A stretch of DNA of 64,000 bases from Ruminococcaceae bacterium FB2012 (GCA_900104495.1 FMXS01000008.1:148564-212563); one strand, 5' to 3'. Shown: positions 8,182-17,311, numbered from the stretch's first letter. The notes: generated from the letters alone by a model not told the origin. Made by a program: numbers and translations.

Positions 8182-10878
8182 CTATTCTGTCCGCAGGGCT
8201 ATTACCGGGTCTTTCTTCGCCGCGCGCTTCGCGGGGATGAAACCGCCGATCATCGTTATCACCATGCTGATAAGTATCAAAGCCGCACCGTAAAGGAAGG
8301 GCAGACGCGCCGTCACTTCTATGCCCTCCGCAAACTGCGGGATAAGCATATTTATCGGTATTATCAGTATCTCCGAGATCAAAACTCCCAAAGCCCCCGC
8401 ACAGAAGCCGATGATGAAGGTCTCCGCGTTGAATACCTGCGAAATGTTCCGCTTCGATGCCCCCAAAGCCCGCAGTATGCCTATCTCCTTCGTCCGCTCA
8501 AGGACCGAGATGTGCGTGATTATCCCGATCATGATGCTCGATACCACCAGCGATACCGCCACAAATCCGATCAGTCCGTAGGTGACTGCGTTCACCATGT
8601 TGGTTATGGATTCGGTGATCTGCGCAACATAGTCGGTGTAGGTTATCCTCTGCTCCGAGGACGCGCTCCTGTTGTAGCTTTGGATGCATTCGTTGATCCT
8701 GTCCTTGTCCTCAAAGCTGTCGGAGTAGATGTTGATAGCCGTGGGAGAGTCAAGGCTCACCTTGCCGAAGGTGTCCATGTTGTCGGCGTAGGATACCCCC
8801 GAAATATACATCCCGTAGACCGAAAGCAGGAAATCACGGCTTTGCTCCGAGTTCAGCCATTCGTCCAGCTGACTGGCCATTTCGTTCTCGTCGGAGGTCT
8901 GCGCTCCCGCACCGAGACCGCCTGTATACATCGCCAGGGTGTAAAGGCTGGCCTTGTCCCCGATGCCGAGAGAGGAAATGTATTTCCGCGCGTCCCGGAG
9001 TTTCGATTCGTCGTCCGGGGCCTCAAAGACCATTCCCGTGAGGACGTTCACATCCTGCGAGGCCTCCTGAGCCTTCACGATCTCGCTTTCGTCGGTGTGT
9101 CGGATGATATAGGCCGTCAGCGCCGAGGTGTAGCCGATAGCCGTGTTTATGGATACCGTGATATTCTCCTTTGCCTTGACGATGCCGGTCATTTTCAGCG
9201 GTATGGCCTTGTCCAGCATTTTTTCTCCCTCAAGCAGGCTAACGGCGGAGAAGGTGCCGTCGGCGTTTCTTTGGTATGTGTCGCAGGCGGGGACGAGATA
9301 AAAAGTCCTTCCGCAGATCTCATCGTAGGTGAACACCTTCTCGTCGAAGGCTTCGCCGTTTTTGATCTTCTCCGCGGTCTCGCCGTATTCCTCTTCGGTG
9401 ATGATGCCCAGCTGATAAAGGGATTCCGCAGGCACCGAGCCGGTCTCGTCCAGCACCAGCACCACCTGATCGTACTCTCCGCACCATTCTCCGCAGACAA
9501 GATCGTAGTTCTCCTTGATGGCATTGCTCACCGCACTGTCGCCGGTGCCACGCATTATCTCGGAGAAGTTCTCCGCTCCGGAGCCGGAGACGCCGTTGAG
9601 CGATGACAGCACCGAGGAGGGGTTCAGCTCTCCGCCGGCGGAGAGCAGTTCACCGATGTTTTCGGGGTCGGCTCCGCTGTTTACCAGCCGTCCCTTGCTG
9701 TCACGGCTGAACACCTGAAAATTCAGATCGTAGGTGTAGACCACTCCGTTCTCGCCCAGATACTGCTGTATCTCGCTGTTCGGGTCGTCAAGATATTTCT
9801 TGAATGAGGTGAGGTCGTTGTCCATGACGCTGGAGCGCCTCGTCTGCCGGTTTTGGAGCCTGTGGAAGCTGGCGTAGACGCCCTCTCCGTGCTGACGTCC
9901 GCTCTCCAGCAGTTCGTTATGCTTGTTCCAAACGGCGTTGTAGTCCATTGTACGGCTGTTTATGGTTATGGGATAGGAGAGCATCATCTCCTTCTGCTTT
10001 TCCTGTATGTAGGCGTTCACCCCCGTGGACAGGGCAAGTATCAGCGCGATGCCGATTATACCTATGGACCCCGCGAAGGAGGTCAGGAGAGTCCGGCCCT
10101 TTTTGGTCCGCAGGTTGCTGAAGCTCAGGGAAAGGGAAGTGCGGAACCCCATTTTCGCCCTGCCGTGACGCTCCTCCGTTTTCGGCGGGACGGCCTCGGC
10201 GGTGAAGGGGTCGCTGTCGTCGGTGATCCTGCCGTCTTTAAGGCGGATGATCCTGGTGGCGTATTCGTCCGCCAGCTCGGGATTGTGAGTCACCATTACC
10301 ACCAGACGGTCCTTGGCCACTTTTTTCAGCAGTTCCATGACCTGCACCGAGGTCTGGGAGTCCAAAGCTCCCGTGGGCTCGTCGGCCAGCAGGATGTCCG
10401 GGTCGTTCACCAGCGCACGGGCGATAGCCACCCTCTGCATCTGTCCGCCGGAGAGCTGATTCGGGCGCTTGTGGAGCTGATCTCCCAGTCCCACGTCCTC
10501 CAAAGCCTTCTTTGCCCGCCTTCGGCGCTCCCCGCGGGAGACCCCGCCGATAGTAAGGGCGATCTCCACATTTGCCAGCACCGACTGATGATGTATCAGA
10601 TTGTAGCTTTGGAACACGAAGCCTACGGCGTGGTTTCGGTAGGCGTCCCAGTCGCGGTTTTTGTATTCTTTGGTGGAGACGGAATTTATCAGCAGGTCGC
10701 CGCTGTCGTATCTGTCCAGCCCGCCGATGATGTTCAGCAGAGTGGTCTTGCCGCTGCCCGAAGGCCCCAGCACCGCCACGAACTCGCTGTCCCGAAGATC
10801 AAGGCTCACGCCGTCAAGAGCCTTCTGCACCAGCTCGCCTGTCTTATACTCCTTGGAGATGTTCTTTATCTGAAGCAC
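8182..10878 (-). CDS. Fused ABC ATPase-permease (MacB-like)
   Basis: 898 residues from GTG 10878, which follows AAAGGAG by 7 nt. An upstream ATG at 10894 is unlikely because the promoter's predicted start site falls on it. Residues 1-230 form the ATPase: GPSGSGKTTLLN, a Q-loop in FVFQSYNLIHHQ, LSGGQMQRVAIARAL and ILLADEPTGALD. A first membrane helix (GIIGIALILALSTGVNAYI, about 270-290) precedes a ~450-residue extracytoplasmic domain. Three C-terminal helices lie between about 765 and 890, in the FtsX arrangement. The order ATPase then permease in one chain is that of MacB-type mechanotransmitters. It has its own strong promoter and is a single-gene unit. Substrate unknown. Confidence 0.9.
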   Translation of the reverse strand: MLQIKNISKEYKTGELVQKALDGVSLDLRDSEFVAVLGPSGSGKTTLLNIIGGLDRYDSGDLLINSVSTKEYKNRDWDAYRNHAVGFVFQSYNLIHHQSVLANVEIALTIGGVSRGERRRRAKKALEDVGLGDQLHKRPNQLSGGQMQRVAIARALVNDPDILLADEPTGALDSQTSVQVMELLKKVAKDRLVVMVTHNPELADEYATRIIRLKDGRITDDSDPFTAEAVPPKTEERHGRAKMGFRTSLSLSFSNLRTKKGRTLLTSFAGSIGIIGIALILALSTGVNAYIQEKQKEMMLSYPITINSRTMDYNAVWNKHNELLESGRQHGEGVYASFHRLQNRQTRRSSVMDNDLTSFKKYLDDPNSEIQQYLGENGVVYTYDLNFQVFSRDSKGRLVNSGADPENIGELLSAGGELNPSSVLSSLNGVSGSGAENFSEIMRGTGDSAVSNAIKENYDLVCGEWCGEYDQVVLVLDETGSVPAESLYQLGIITEEEYGETAEKIKNGEAFDEKVFTYDEICGRTFYLVPACDTYQRNADGTFSAVSLLEGEKMLDKAIPLKMTGIVKAKENITVSINTAIGYTSALTAYIIRHTDESEIVKAQEASQDVNVLTGMVFEAPDDESKLRDARKYISSLGIGDKASLYTLAMYTGGLGAGAQTSDENEMASQLDEWLNSEQSRDFLLSVYGMYISGVSYADNMDTFGKVSLDSPTAINIYSDSFEDKDRINECIQSYNRSASSEQRITYTDYVAQITESITNMVNAVTYGLIGFVAVSLVVSSIMIGIITHISVLERTKEIGILRALGASKRNISQVFNAETFIIGFCAGALGVLISEILIIPINMLIPQFAEGIEVTARLPFLYGAALILISMVITMIGGFIPAKRAAKKDPVIALRTE

Positions 10879-10900
10879 TTTATCAGCTCCTTTCATTGTT

Positions 10901-10929
10901 AATATAGCATATCCCGGGGCATAAGTCAA
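10901..10929 (-). promoter_or_regulatory. Sigma-A promoter of the ABC ATPase-permease
   Basis: Reading the minus strand, TTGACT (10929-10924) and TATATT (10906-10901) are separated by exactly 17 bp. The predicted start site lies only about 15-20 nt before the GTG start, so the leader is very short. Confidence 0.8.
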
Positions 10930-11029
10930 TATATTTTACTAATTTTTCGGATGTTTGCGGAAAGCGGCCGGAAAAAATCCGGCCTCGTGCTTACCGCATT
11001 TGCCCCGTCTTTAGTACAATTTGGACTTT

Positions 11030-11065
11030 TTGTGCAAAGAACCGAAAATTTGTATGTTTGCACAA
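11030..11065. promoter_or_regulatory. Inverted repeat between divergent units
   Basis: TTGTGCAAA (11030-11038) and TTTGCACAA (11057-11065) are perfect inverted copies with an 18 nt gap. It lies in the 390 bp between the divergent ABC gene and the condensation-domain operon. It could be a regulator site or a hairpin. Confidence 0.4.
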
Positions 11066-11113
11066 ATTGGTTATCCCGCCGCTGCCGGTCTTTATCAAAC
11101 GCGCACCTTGAAG

Positions 11114-11128
11114 GTTAACAGTGTTAAC
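11114..11128. promoter_or_regulatory. Palindromic operator candidate GTTAACAGTGTTAAC
   Basis: A perfect 15 bp palindrome, 117 bp upstream of the -35 box of the plus-strand operon. It resembles a dimeric repressor site; no cognate regulator is adjacent. Confidence 0.4.
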
Positions 11129-11244
11129 ATTATGAATAAAATCTCTTTTTCTTCGTCGGTAAATATTGGATATGTCGCTGACTGCTTCCGGGAGCGGGGG
11201 GCCCTGACCCCCGCAGGAGCAGGCTTTACGGGGCCTGCGGACAG

Positions 11245-11273
11245 TTGACAAGGCAATGCTTCATTGCTATAAT
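11245..11273 (+). promoter_or_regulatory. Consensus promoter of the condensation/ACP/ligase operon
   Basis: TTGACA (11245-11250), a 17 bp spacer and TATAAT (11268-11273) match the sigma-A consensus in all twelve bases. The start codon of the first gene is about 40 nt further on. Confidence 0.9.
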
Positions 11274-11319
11274 ATAGCAGTAAGTTAAAGCAAAAGCATT
11301 GGAACGAGGAGGAACAGTT

Positions 11320-12708
11320 ATGAAAAAAACTTATCCGCTGACCCCTGCGCAGAATATGCATTACCGCTGGATCAGAGAGTACAAGACCCAGCAGGTCTCG
11401 GGACTCAGCATCGTGGCGGCTTTTAAGGCGGACATCGACATCGACGTCCTCAAAAAGAGCATCGAGCTGGAAAAGGAAAGATACTCCTGTCTCAGGCTCC
11501 GCTTCACGAAGCCCGACGAAAACGGCGAAGTTCAGCAGTACATAGCCGATTTCGAGCCCGAGCATTACGCCGAGTACGACCTCACGGAAATGACTATGAA
11601 AGAGGCCGACGATCTCATGCAGAAGTGGGCCTACGAGACCTTCGACGGCGACGACATCCCCATGTGCGAGTTCCGCATCGTGAAGCTCCCCGAGAATTAC
11701 ACGGGCTTCTTCGTTCACATGGACCACAGGCTCAATGACTCCGTGGGCGTTGCGGTCATGGCAACAGACATAATGAACCTCTACAAGGCAATGAAGCTGG
11801 GCGAGGATTATCCCGCGCCCCTTGCGGACTTCGAGAAGGTGCTGATCTCCGACCTTGAAAAGGCGGGAAGCGAAAAGCGTCTTGCAAAGGCGAAGCGCTT
11901 CTGGGACGAGGAGCTGGACACCCTCGGCGAGCCTCTCTATTCCGACATCCAGGGCCCTTCGGTGCTGGAGGAGGCCCGCAAAAAGCACAACGATCCCAAC
12001 CTCCGTGCCGCGGACATCGAGCGCAAGGAGCTTTTCGTGGCGGTGAAGGATTATCAGCTTGAAGTTGACAGTATGCAGAGAGCTATCAATTTCTGCCTCT
12101 ACAATCAGATCTCCCCCACCAATCTTATCCTGCTGGTCATCAGGACCTACCTTTCAAAGATGAACGGCGGACAGGAAGATATAACCGTCGAGAACTTCAT
12201 TTCAAGACGCTCCACCCGTGACGAGCTGACCTCGGGCGGAAGCCGCACTCTCTGCTTCCCCTGCCGCACCGTGATCTCCGGGGACACCACCTTTATCGAA
12301 GCCGCCAGGATGATACAGAATCATCAGAACCGTATTTATATGTACAGCGGCTACGACCCCGAGTTCATCCGCGACGAGATGAAGAAGCGCTACAACACCC
12401 CCGACGACACCACATACGTCAGCGTTTACCTCACCTATCAGCCCCCGATGAACACCCGGGACATGAACCCCAACGCGGAGCAGCTTCCGATCTATGTAAA
12501 ATGGTTCGCCAACGGTGCCGCCACGAAGAAGATGTACCTCACTGTTTCGCATCTGCCCGACAGAAAGCTCAACTTCTCCTACCACTATCAGACGGCGCAC
12601 CTCACCGAGAAAGATGCGGAGCTGATGTACTACTATATGATGCGCATACTTTTCAGAGGCATTGAAGACCCGGGAAGAACGCTTTCCGAGATCATTGATA
12701 TGGTTTGA
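11320..12708 (+). CDS. Stand-alone condensation-domain (acyltransferase) protein
   Basis: 462 residues from ATG 11320, preceded by GAGGAGG. The opening YPLTPAQNMHYRWI matches the start of NRPS condensation and related CoA-dependent acyltransferase domains. The catalytic motif appears as MDHRLNDSVG, a variant of HHxxxDG that keeps the His and Asp. The fold normally has two halves of about 220 residues each, which fits the length. It is the first gene of an operon with a free carrier protein, an acyl-activating enzyme and a hydrolase. It probably joins an acyl group held on the carrier to an amine or alcohol acceptor. Substrates cannot be read from sequence. Confidence 0.78.
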   Translation: MKKTYPLTPAQNMHYRWIREYKTQQVSGLSIVAAFKADIDIDVLKKSIELEKERYSCLRLRFTKPDENGEVQQYIADFEPEHYAEYDLTEMTMKEADDLMQKWAYETFDGDDIPMCEFRIVKLPENYTGFFVHMDHRLNDSVGVAVMATDIMNLYKAMKLGEDYPAPLADFEKVLISDLEKAGSEKRLAKAKRFWDEELDTLGEPLYSDIQGPSVLEEARKKHNDPNLRAADIERKELFVAVKDYQLEVDSMQRAINFCLYNQISPTNLILLVIRTYLSKMNGGQEDITVENFISRRSTRDELTSGGSRTLCFPCRTVISGDTTFIEAARMIQNHQNRIYMYSGYDPEFIRDEMKKRYNTPDDTTYVSVYLTYQPPMNTRDMNPNAEQLPIYVKWFANGAATKKMYLTVSHLPDRKLNFSYHYQTAHLTEKDAELMYYYMMRILFRGIEDPGRTLSEIIDMV

Positions 12709-12809
12709 GCAAAAACACACAAGCTTATTTCCGTCCGTAGGACCGCTCAGCCGGGCCGCATTTGATAACATAGAGATCATTTCTCAACTGACCGAAAGGA
12801 GTTTTTATC

Positions 12810-13049
12810 ATGGAAGAAAAATTCAAAGAGATCGCAGCACGCTACTGCTCGCTGGAGGCCAGCGAGATCACAAACGATATGAGCCTTCGCTCCGACCTGG
12901 GGCTCAGCTCTCTCGATACGATGACCCTCCTGGGAGACCTGGAGGACGAGTTCGACGTTGACTTTGAGTTCACCGATGACGATCAGAGAGTCGCAGGCAT
13001 CAATACCGTTGGGGACGCTATCGAGCTTCTCCGCGAGTATGTTGACTGA
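12810..13049 (+). CDS. Acyl/peptidyl carrier protein
   Basis: 79 residues, acidic and helical. The phosphopantetheine site is DLGLSSLDTM, with the second Ser of SS as the likely attachment residue. It sits between the condensation protein and the AMP-ligase, which should respectively use and load it. The ~100 nt upstream gap holds a ribosome site (AAAGGAG) and no other gene. No phosphopantetheinyl transferase is encoded in the window. Confidence 0.88.
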   Translation: MEEKFKEIAARYCSLEASEITNDMSLRSDLGLSSLDTMTLLGDLEDEFDVDFEFTDDDQRVAGINTVGDAIELLREYVD

Positions 13050-13068
13050 TATCAGGGAGGGACTTTCT

Positions 13069-14601
13069 GTGGATAAGACGATCTATACTCTCTGGAAAAG
13101 ATGCGAGAACAGCTATCACGACCTTCCCGCCGTTCGCTGGCTTGAAAAGAAGGATGTAAAGGAGCTTACCTACGGTCAGCTCGCCGATAAGACTGCCGCT
13201 ATCAGAAAGGGCTTCGCCGCCGAGGGCTTCTCTCATAAGCAGATCTCCCTCATCGGAACAAGCTCTGTTGAGTGGATCACCGCTTATATGTCCGTGGTTT
13301 CCAGCAGCAATACCGCCGTTCCTCTCGACGCCGCTCTCCCTCTCGCGGACCTTATCGACCTTGTGAGCAGGTGCGATTCCGAGGGCGTTTTCCTCGATGC
13401 CAAGTTCGCTGCGGCAGTTCCCGCTATAAAGCAGGGCTGTCCGAAGGTAAGAAAAATATGGATGCTCTCCGGCGAAACTCCCGAGGGCACCGAGTCCGTG
13501 GATGAGCTTATCAATGCAGGCAAAGACACCGCCGAGAACGAACCTCCCAAGGAGGACGATATCTGCATGATCGTCTACACCTCGGGCACCACAGGCAAGA
13601 GCAAGGGCGTAATGCTCACTCAGAGCAACCTCTACTGCAACGTGGAGGCTATCGTTTACGATAAAGATCCCGGACTGGTGTTCCTCAGCGTCCTGCCCGT
13701 ACACCACGCCTTCTGCCTGTCTATGGACTGGCTCAACGGCTTCTGGATGGGTTCGGTCATCTGCATAAACGACTCCCTCCTGCACATGATAAGAAATATG
13801 AGCATCTTCAACCCCGATGTTATGCTTATGGTGCCGCTGATGCTGGAAACTATCTACAAGCGCGTTAAGGCGCTGGGCGCAGGCGTTCCTCTTGAGATGC
13901 TCAGGGCGAAGGTCTTCGGCACGAAGCTCTCCATGATCTTCACCGGAGGCGCTCACCTTGACGAATTCTACATCGGAGAGTTCAAGAAGCTGGGCATCGA
14001 CATCTACGAGGGCTACGGAATGTCCGAGTGCGCGCCTGTCATCACCTCGAATATGATCGGCGACAGCAAGCCCGGCTCTATCGGAAGGCCCCTGCCGAAC
14101 GTTGAGATGAAGTTTGAAAACGGCGAGATCCTCGTCCGCGGAACAAGCGTTATGAAGGGCTACTACAATATGGAGGCCGAGACCGCCGAGACCCTGAAGG
14201 ACGGCTGGCTCCATACCGGCGACAAGGGCTATATGGACGAGGACGGTTTCGTTTTCATCAACGGACGTGTGAAGAATCTTATCATCCTCTCCAACGGCGA
14301 GAACATCTCCCCCGAGGAGATCGAGACCAAGCTGGCTCTCAACGAGCTTATCAGCGAGATAATCATTACCGGCGAGGACAATCTTCTCACCGCCCGCATC
14401 TACCCCGAGCAGGAAGCTGTCGAGGGCAAGACCGAGGAGGAGATCAGAGCGGCGCTCCAGGCCGTCCTTGACGGTTACAACAAGGATCAGCCTACATACA
14501 AACAGCTTTCAAGGCTTGTTGTAAGGAAGTATCCCTTCCTTAAAAATTCATCAAGAAAGATCATTCGTCACGAGGTACTGAGAGACGAACCGCAGGCTTA
14601 A
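13069..14601 (+). CDS. AMP-dependent acyl-CoA/acyl-ACP synthetase
   Basis: 510 residues from GTG 13069, chosen because AGGGAGG lies 8 nt upstream. An open frame extends upstream into the carrier gene but without such a site. ANL-superfamily motifs are clear: the phosphate loop IVYTSGTTGKSKGVML, the adenine motif YEGYGMSECAPVI, the LHTGDKGYMDEDGF motif and the hinge NGRVKNLIILSNGENISPEE. The C-terminal lysine lies in LKNSSRKIIRHE. It activates a carboxylate as an adenylate and probably passes it to the carrier protein encoded 19 bp upstream. The family includes fatty-acyl and aryl-acid ligases, and substrate choice is open. Confidence 0.88.
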   Translation: MDKTIYTLWKRCENSYHDLPAVRWLEKKDVKELTYGQLADKTAAIRKGFAAEGFSHKQISLIGTSSVEWITAYMSVVSSSNTAVPLDAALPLADLIDLVSRCDSEGVFLDAKFAAAVPAIKQGCPKVRKIWMLSGETPEGTESVDELINAGKDTAENEPPKEDDICMIVYTSGTTGKSKGVMLTQSNLYCNVEAIVYDKDPGLVFLSVLPVHHAFCLSMDWLNGFWMGSVICINDSLLHMIRNMSIFNPDVMLMVPLMLETIYKRVKALGAGVPLEMLRAKVFGTKLSMIFTGGAHLDEFYIGEFKKLGIDIYEGYGMSECAPVITSNMIGDSKPGSIGRPLPNVEMKFENGEILVRGTSVMKGYYNMEAETAETLKDGWLHTGDKGYMDEDGFVFINGRVKNLIILSNGENISPEEIETKLALNELISEIIITGEDNLLTARIYPEQEAVEGKTEEEIRAALQAVLDGYNKDQPTYKQLSRLVVRKYPFLKNSSRKIIRHEVLRDEPQA

Positions 14602-14605
14602 TGCT

Positions 14606-15562
14606 ATGAATGAAAAAGCTGAACTGAAAGAAACAAGATACACCCACATCTCCGGGACGGACGGCCTGCCCCTCAGCGTCCTGCGCGTAGAGCCCGTCTG
14701 CCCCGATAAGATAAAAGGCATAATACAGATCGTCCACGGAAAGAACGAGCATAAGGAACGCTATCACGAGTTTATGCGCTTCGCGGCGTCGAAGGGGTTT
14801 ATCGTCATCGCCAACGACCACCGCGGACACGGCGAAAGCGTCCGCGTCCCCGAGGACAGAGGATATATGTACGAGGGCGGCTATCGGGCGATAGTCGATG
14901 ATATGCACGAGATCACTCTTGAAGTCAAAGAGTACGCCCGCGGCCTCTGCGGAGGCAGAAAGCTCCCGATCGCGATGCTGGGCCACAGCATGGGCTCTCT
15001 TGCGGCGCGGTGCTATATAAAAAAATACGACGCCGATATCGGCAAGCTCTGTCTGACGGGCAGCCCCTCGAAGTCGGATAAGATGATGACCGGGCTCGTG
15101 ATGATAAAGTCCCTTGAACTGCTGGAAGGGAAGAGGGCCCATTCAAGATTTGCAAGGTTCGTGATAATGTGGCTGCCCTACGAGTTCAAATACCGCCGTG
15201 AGGGTATGCACAACTCCTGGACCAACACCGACCGTGATGCGGTCATCAGTCAGAACAACGACCCCCTCTGCCGTTTCACCTTCACCCTCAGCGCCTTTGA
15301 GGAAATGATAAAAATGGCAATGGAGGCCTATTCCAAGGACTGGTCCCCCAAAAATCCCGGCCTGTCGATACGGTTTTTCTCCGGCGCCGAGGACCCCTGC
15401 GCCAAGTCGAGGCACAGGTTCGCCGAAGCGGTCCGCGCTCTGAAAACTGCGGGCTACACGGACGTCCGCGGGAAAATGTATAACGGTATGCGCCACGACA
15501 TCCTCCGGGAGAAACAAAAGCACCGCGTTTTCGATGACATAATGCTGTTTATAGAGGCCTGA
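14606..15562 (+). CDS. Alpha/beta hydrolase (serine aminopeptidase S33 / monoacylglycerol lipase-like)
   Basis: 318 residues. The sequence shows the oxyanion strand IIQIVHGKNEHKERY, ANDHRGHGES, the nucleophile elbow MLGHSMGSLAARC, a lid region near 180-250, the acid in FFSGAEDPCA and the catalytic His in YNGMRHDILRE. These are the marks of the lysophospholipase / monoacylglycerol lipase group. It begins 4 bp after the ligase stop, so it is surely co-transcribed. It may release or edit the product made on the carrier, or act on a lipid precursor. Confidence 0.85.
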   Translation: MNEKAELKETRYTHISGTDGLPLSVLRVEPVCPDKIKGIIQIVHGKNEHKERYHEFMRFAASKGFIVIANDHRGHGESVRVPEDRGYMYEGGYRAIVDDMHEITLEVKEYARGLCGGRKLPIAMLGHSMGSLAARCYIKKYDADIGKLCLTGSPSKSDKMMTGLVMIKSLELLEGKRAHSRFARFVIMWLPYEFKYRREGMHNSWTNTDRDAVISQNNDPLCRFTFTLSAFEEMIKMAMEAYSKDWSPKNPGLSIRFFSGAEDPCAKSRHRFAEAVRALKTAGYTDVRGKMYNGMRHDILREKQKHRVFDDIMLFIEA

Positions 15563-15694
15563 TATGTCCGAAAGCCATATGGAGAAGAAATTTATCTCCG
15601 GCAATTTTGCATCAGGTCGCTGTTTGCGGGATAATAAAATGACCGGACCGTTAGTCCCGGCCCGCCGGGCGAAAATATGATGATTATAATACGC

Positions 15695-15730
15695 AGGACC
15701 GGTGCTGAACTGTCAGCGCCGGTCCTTTTT
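15695..15730 (+). terminator. Rho-independent terminator
   Basis: AGGACCGGTGCTGA pairs with TCAGCGCCGGTCCT around a short ACTG loop, followed by TTTTT. It closes the condensation/ACP/ligase/hydrolase operon. Confidence 0.88.
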
Positions 15731-15817
15731 ACTGGCACGCCGGTTTTTCCCGATAAGCGTCTGCCGTATAAGTCATATCGAATTTGAGATACATAGCCGT
15801 GTTTTTCAGGCACATAC

Positions 15818-15846
15818 TTGACAGAAATGCAGGGCGGTGATATAAT
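15818..15846 (+). promoter_or_regulatory. Consensus promoter of the ArAE-HAD gene
   Basis: TTGACA (15818-15823), 17 bp and TATAAT (15841-15846). The sequence TTGACAGAAA is shared with the next promoter at 17230. Confidence 0.9.
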
Positions 15847-15859
15847 GAACAAAGAGAGC

Positions 15860-15895
15860 AAAGACGTTTTCCGTTACGGGAAGCGTCTTTTTTTG
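15860..15895 (+). promoter_or_regulatory. 5'-terminal leader hairpin with U-run (attenuator-like)
   Basis: AAAGACG...CGTCTTT with a TTTTTTT tail lies about 7 nt after the predicted start site and just before the ribosome site of the next gene. It looks like an intrinsic terminator placed inside the leader. The same arrangement is found at 17272-17311. Confidence 0.6.
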
Positions 15896-15908
15896 TGAGG
15901 TGATCTCT

Positions 15909-17192
15909 TTGACCGTACCGAAAAAACTTCCGCCCATCGGCGCAAGGATAATCAAATCCTCCGTATCTGTCGCATTATGTATGCTGATCTACGGCCTTCG
16001 CACGCTTCTTCCCATAGGCAACGGCATACCCTTCTACAGCGCACTTGCCGCCCTCTGGTGTCTCCAGCCCTATTCAAAGACCACCAAGCGCAATGCCTGG
16101 CAGCGCTCCATCGGGACCTTCAACGGTGCGCTGTTCGGGCTGGCATTTATCATGCTGATGCGGGGCTTCGGCCTGCGGGAGCCCGTGCCCGTGTATCTTC
16201 TGGCTTCGGTTATAATAATACCCGTGATCTATGTGACCGTCATCCTCGACAAGCGGGATGCCTCCTTCTTTTCCTGCGTGGTGTTTTTAAGCATCGCCCT
16301 CACACATTCCTTCGACGATGACCCGTATATATTTGCGGCAAACAGAGTGCTTGATACTTTCATCGGCATAGGCATCGGCCTTGCGGTGAACAATTTTCAT
16401 CTGCCCGTCAGACACGACAGCGAGACTCTTTATGTCAGCGGGATAGACGATGTGCTTATCTCCGAAGATCATTCCGCGGTGCAGTACAGCAAGGTGGAAC
16501 TGAACCGTCTGATCGCTTCGGGAGTAAAGTTTACGGTCTCCACCGTCCGCACACCGGCAGAGGTCAGACAGCTTATGAATGGAGTCGAGCTTGAACTTCC
16601 AATAATAGCAATGGACGGCGCCGTGCTGTACGATATAAAACAGAAGGAATATCTCGAAGCGGAATGTTTTCCGCCGGAGATTTGCCGGAAAGCCGAGAGC
16701 ATCATCGGGGAATGTGACGCACACTGCTTTGTGAATGTGCTGTACGATTCCGCACTGCTTATCTTCTACGGCGAGCTTCGCAATCCCGCGGAGCGTGACC
16801 TGTTTGAGACCCATAAACATTCGCCCTACAGAAACTATATCAGAAAGTCTTTCAGACGTTTCGATGAGACGGAGCGGGTGCTTTACCTTACGGTGCTGGA
16901 AGAGGAAAACCGAACGGACGGCCTTGAAAACATACTCTCAAAAGAACTGGGAGGAGCAGTCCGGATCACCGTCACCCCTTCGGAATATGAGGGGTATAAT
17001 TATCTGAAAGTGTTCTCGCCCCTTGCCTCAAAACAGGAAATGATGAAAAAGCTCAGAGCATATACAGGCATCACCGAGACCGTGACCTTCGGGAGCATCA
17101 AGGGCGAATACGATGTCTATATCGGAGACGGAGGCGGGAATGCGACTGTAAAAAAGCTGAAAAAGCTATACCGCCACAGTCAGGTACGGTGA
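15909..17192 (+). CDS. ArAE-like membrane domain fused to a HAD-like domain
   Basis: 427 residues from TTG 15909, which has AGGTGA at proper spacing; GTG 15900 overlaps that site. Residues ~1-155 carry about four hydrophobic helices and resemble the aromatic-acid-exporter/FUSC family (FYSALAALWCLQPYSKTTKR; QRSIGTFNGALFGLAF). Residues ~165-425 resemble a Cof-type HAD hydrolase. The phosphatase motifs are degraded: motif I reads SGIDDVLISED in place of DxDGTL, lacking the nucleophile Asp. The late GDGxND motif reads FGSIKGEYD. The HAD half is thus probably a non-catalytic, ligand-binding or regulatory module. It is transcribed alone. Confidence 0.72.
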   Translation: MTVPKKLPPIGARIIKSSVSVALCMLIYGLRTLLPIGNGIPFYSALAALWCLQPYSKTTKRNAWQRSIGTFNGALFGLAFIMLMRGFGLREPVPVYLLASVIIIPVIYVTVILDKRDASFFSCVVFLSIALTHSFDDDPYIFAANRVLDTFIGIGIGLAVNNFHLPVRHDSETLYVSGIDDVLISEDHSAVQYSKVELNRLIASGVKFTVSTVRTPAEVRQLMNGVELELPIIAMDGAVLYDIKQKEYLEAECFPPEICRKAESIIGECDAHCFVNVLYDSALLIFYGELRNPAERDLFETHKHSPYRNYIRKSFRRFDETERVLYLTVLEEENRTDGLENILSKELGGAVRITVTPSEYEGYNYLKVFSPLASKQEMMKKLRAYTGITETVTFGSIKGEYDVYIGDGGGNATVKKLKKLYRHSQVR

Positions 17193-17229
17193 ATATACCG
17201 CAAAAACCCGACATATACAGTAAAGCTGA

Positions 17230-17258
17230 TTGACAGAAAGACTGTAACGTGTTAAAAT
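17230..17258 (+). promoter_or_regulatory. Promoter of the ATP-grasp/alpha-E/transglutaminase operon
   Basis: TTGACA (17230-17235), 17 bp and TAAAAT (17253-17258). Confidence 0.82.
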
Positions 17259-17271
17259 ATTCGTATAAGGC

Positions 17272-17311
17272 AAAGGCGCTTCTCCGTTTGGGAGATGCGC
17301 CTTTTGTTTTT
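17272..17311 (+). promoter_or_regulatory. 5'-terminal leader hairpin with U-run (attenuator-like)
   Basis: AAAGGCGCTTCTCC pairs with GGAGATGCGCCTTT (one T-T mismatch) around a 4-5 nt loop, followed by TTTTGTTTTT. The ribosome site AAAGGAG comes directly after. It lies only a few nt downstream of the predicted start site, as in the neighbouring unit at 15860. Confidence 0.65.

Noticed and set aside
8119..9606. Long plus-strand open frame (495 codons) opposite the ABC ATPase-permease
   Set aside because: It is antisense to a gene with full ABC motifs, has no ribosome site and its composition (rich in Arg, His and Val) is that of a shadow frame in GC-rich DNA.
9853..10902. Plus-strand open frame of 349 codons
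   Set aside because: Lies entirely opposite the ATPase domain of the same gene; no domain or start signal is visible.
13018..14214. Minus-strand open frame of 398 codons
   Set aside because: Antisense to the AMP-ligase, whose ANL motifs are complete; the minus frame shows no family features.
15592..15861. 89-codon minus-strand frame between operons
   Set aside because: It overlaps a terminator and a consensus promoter for the plus strand and has no start signal.
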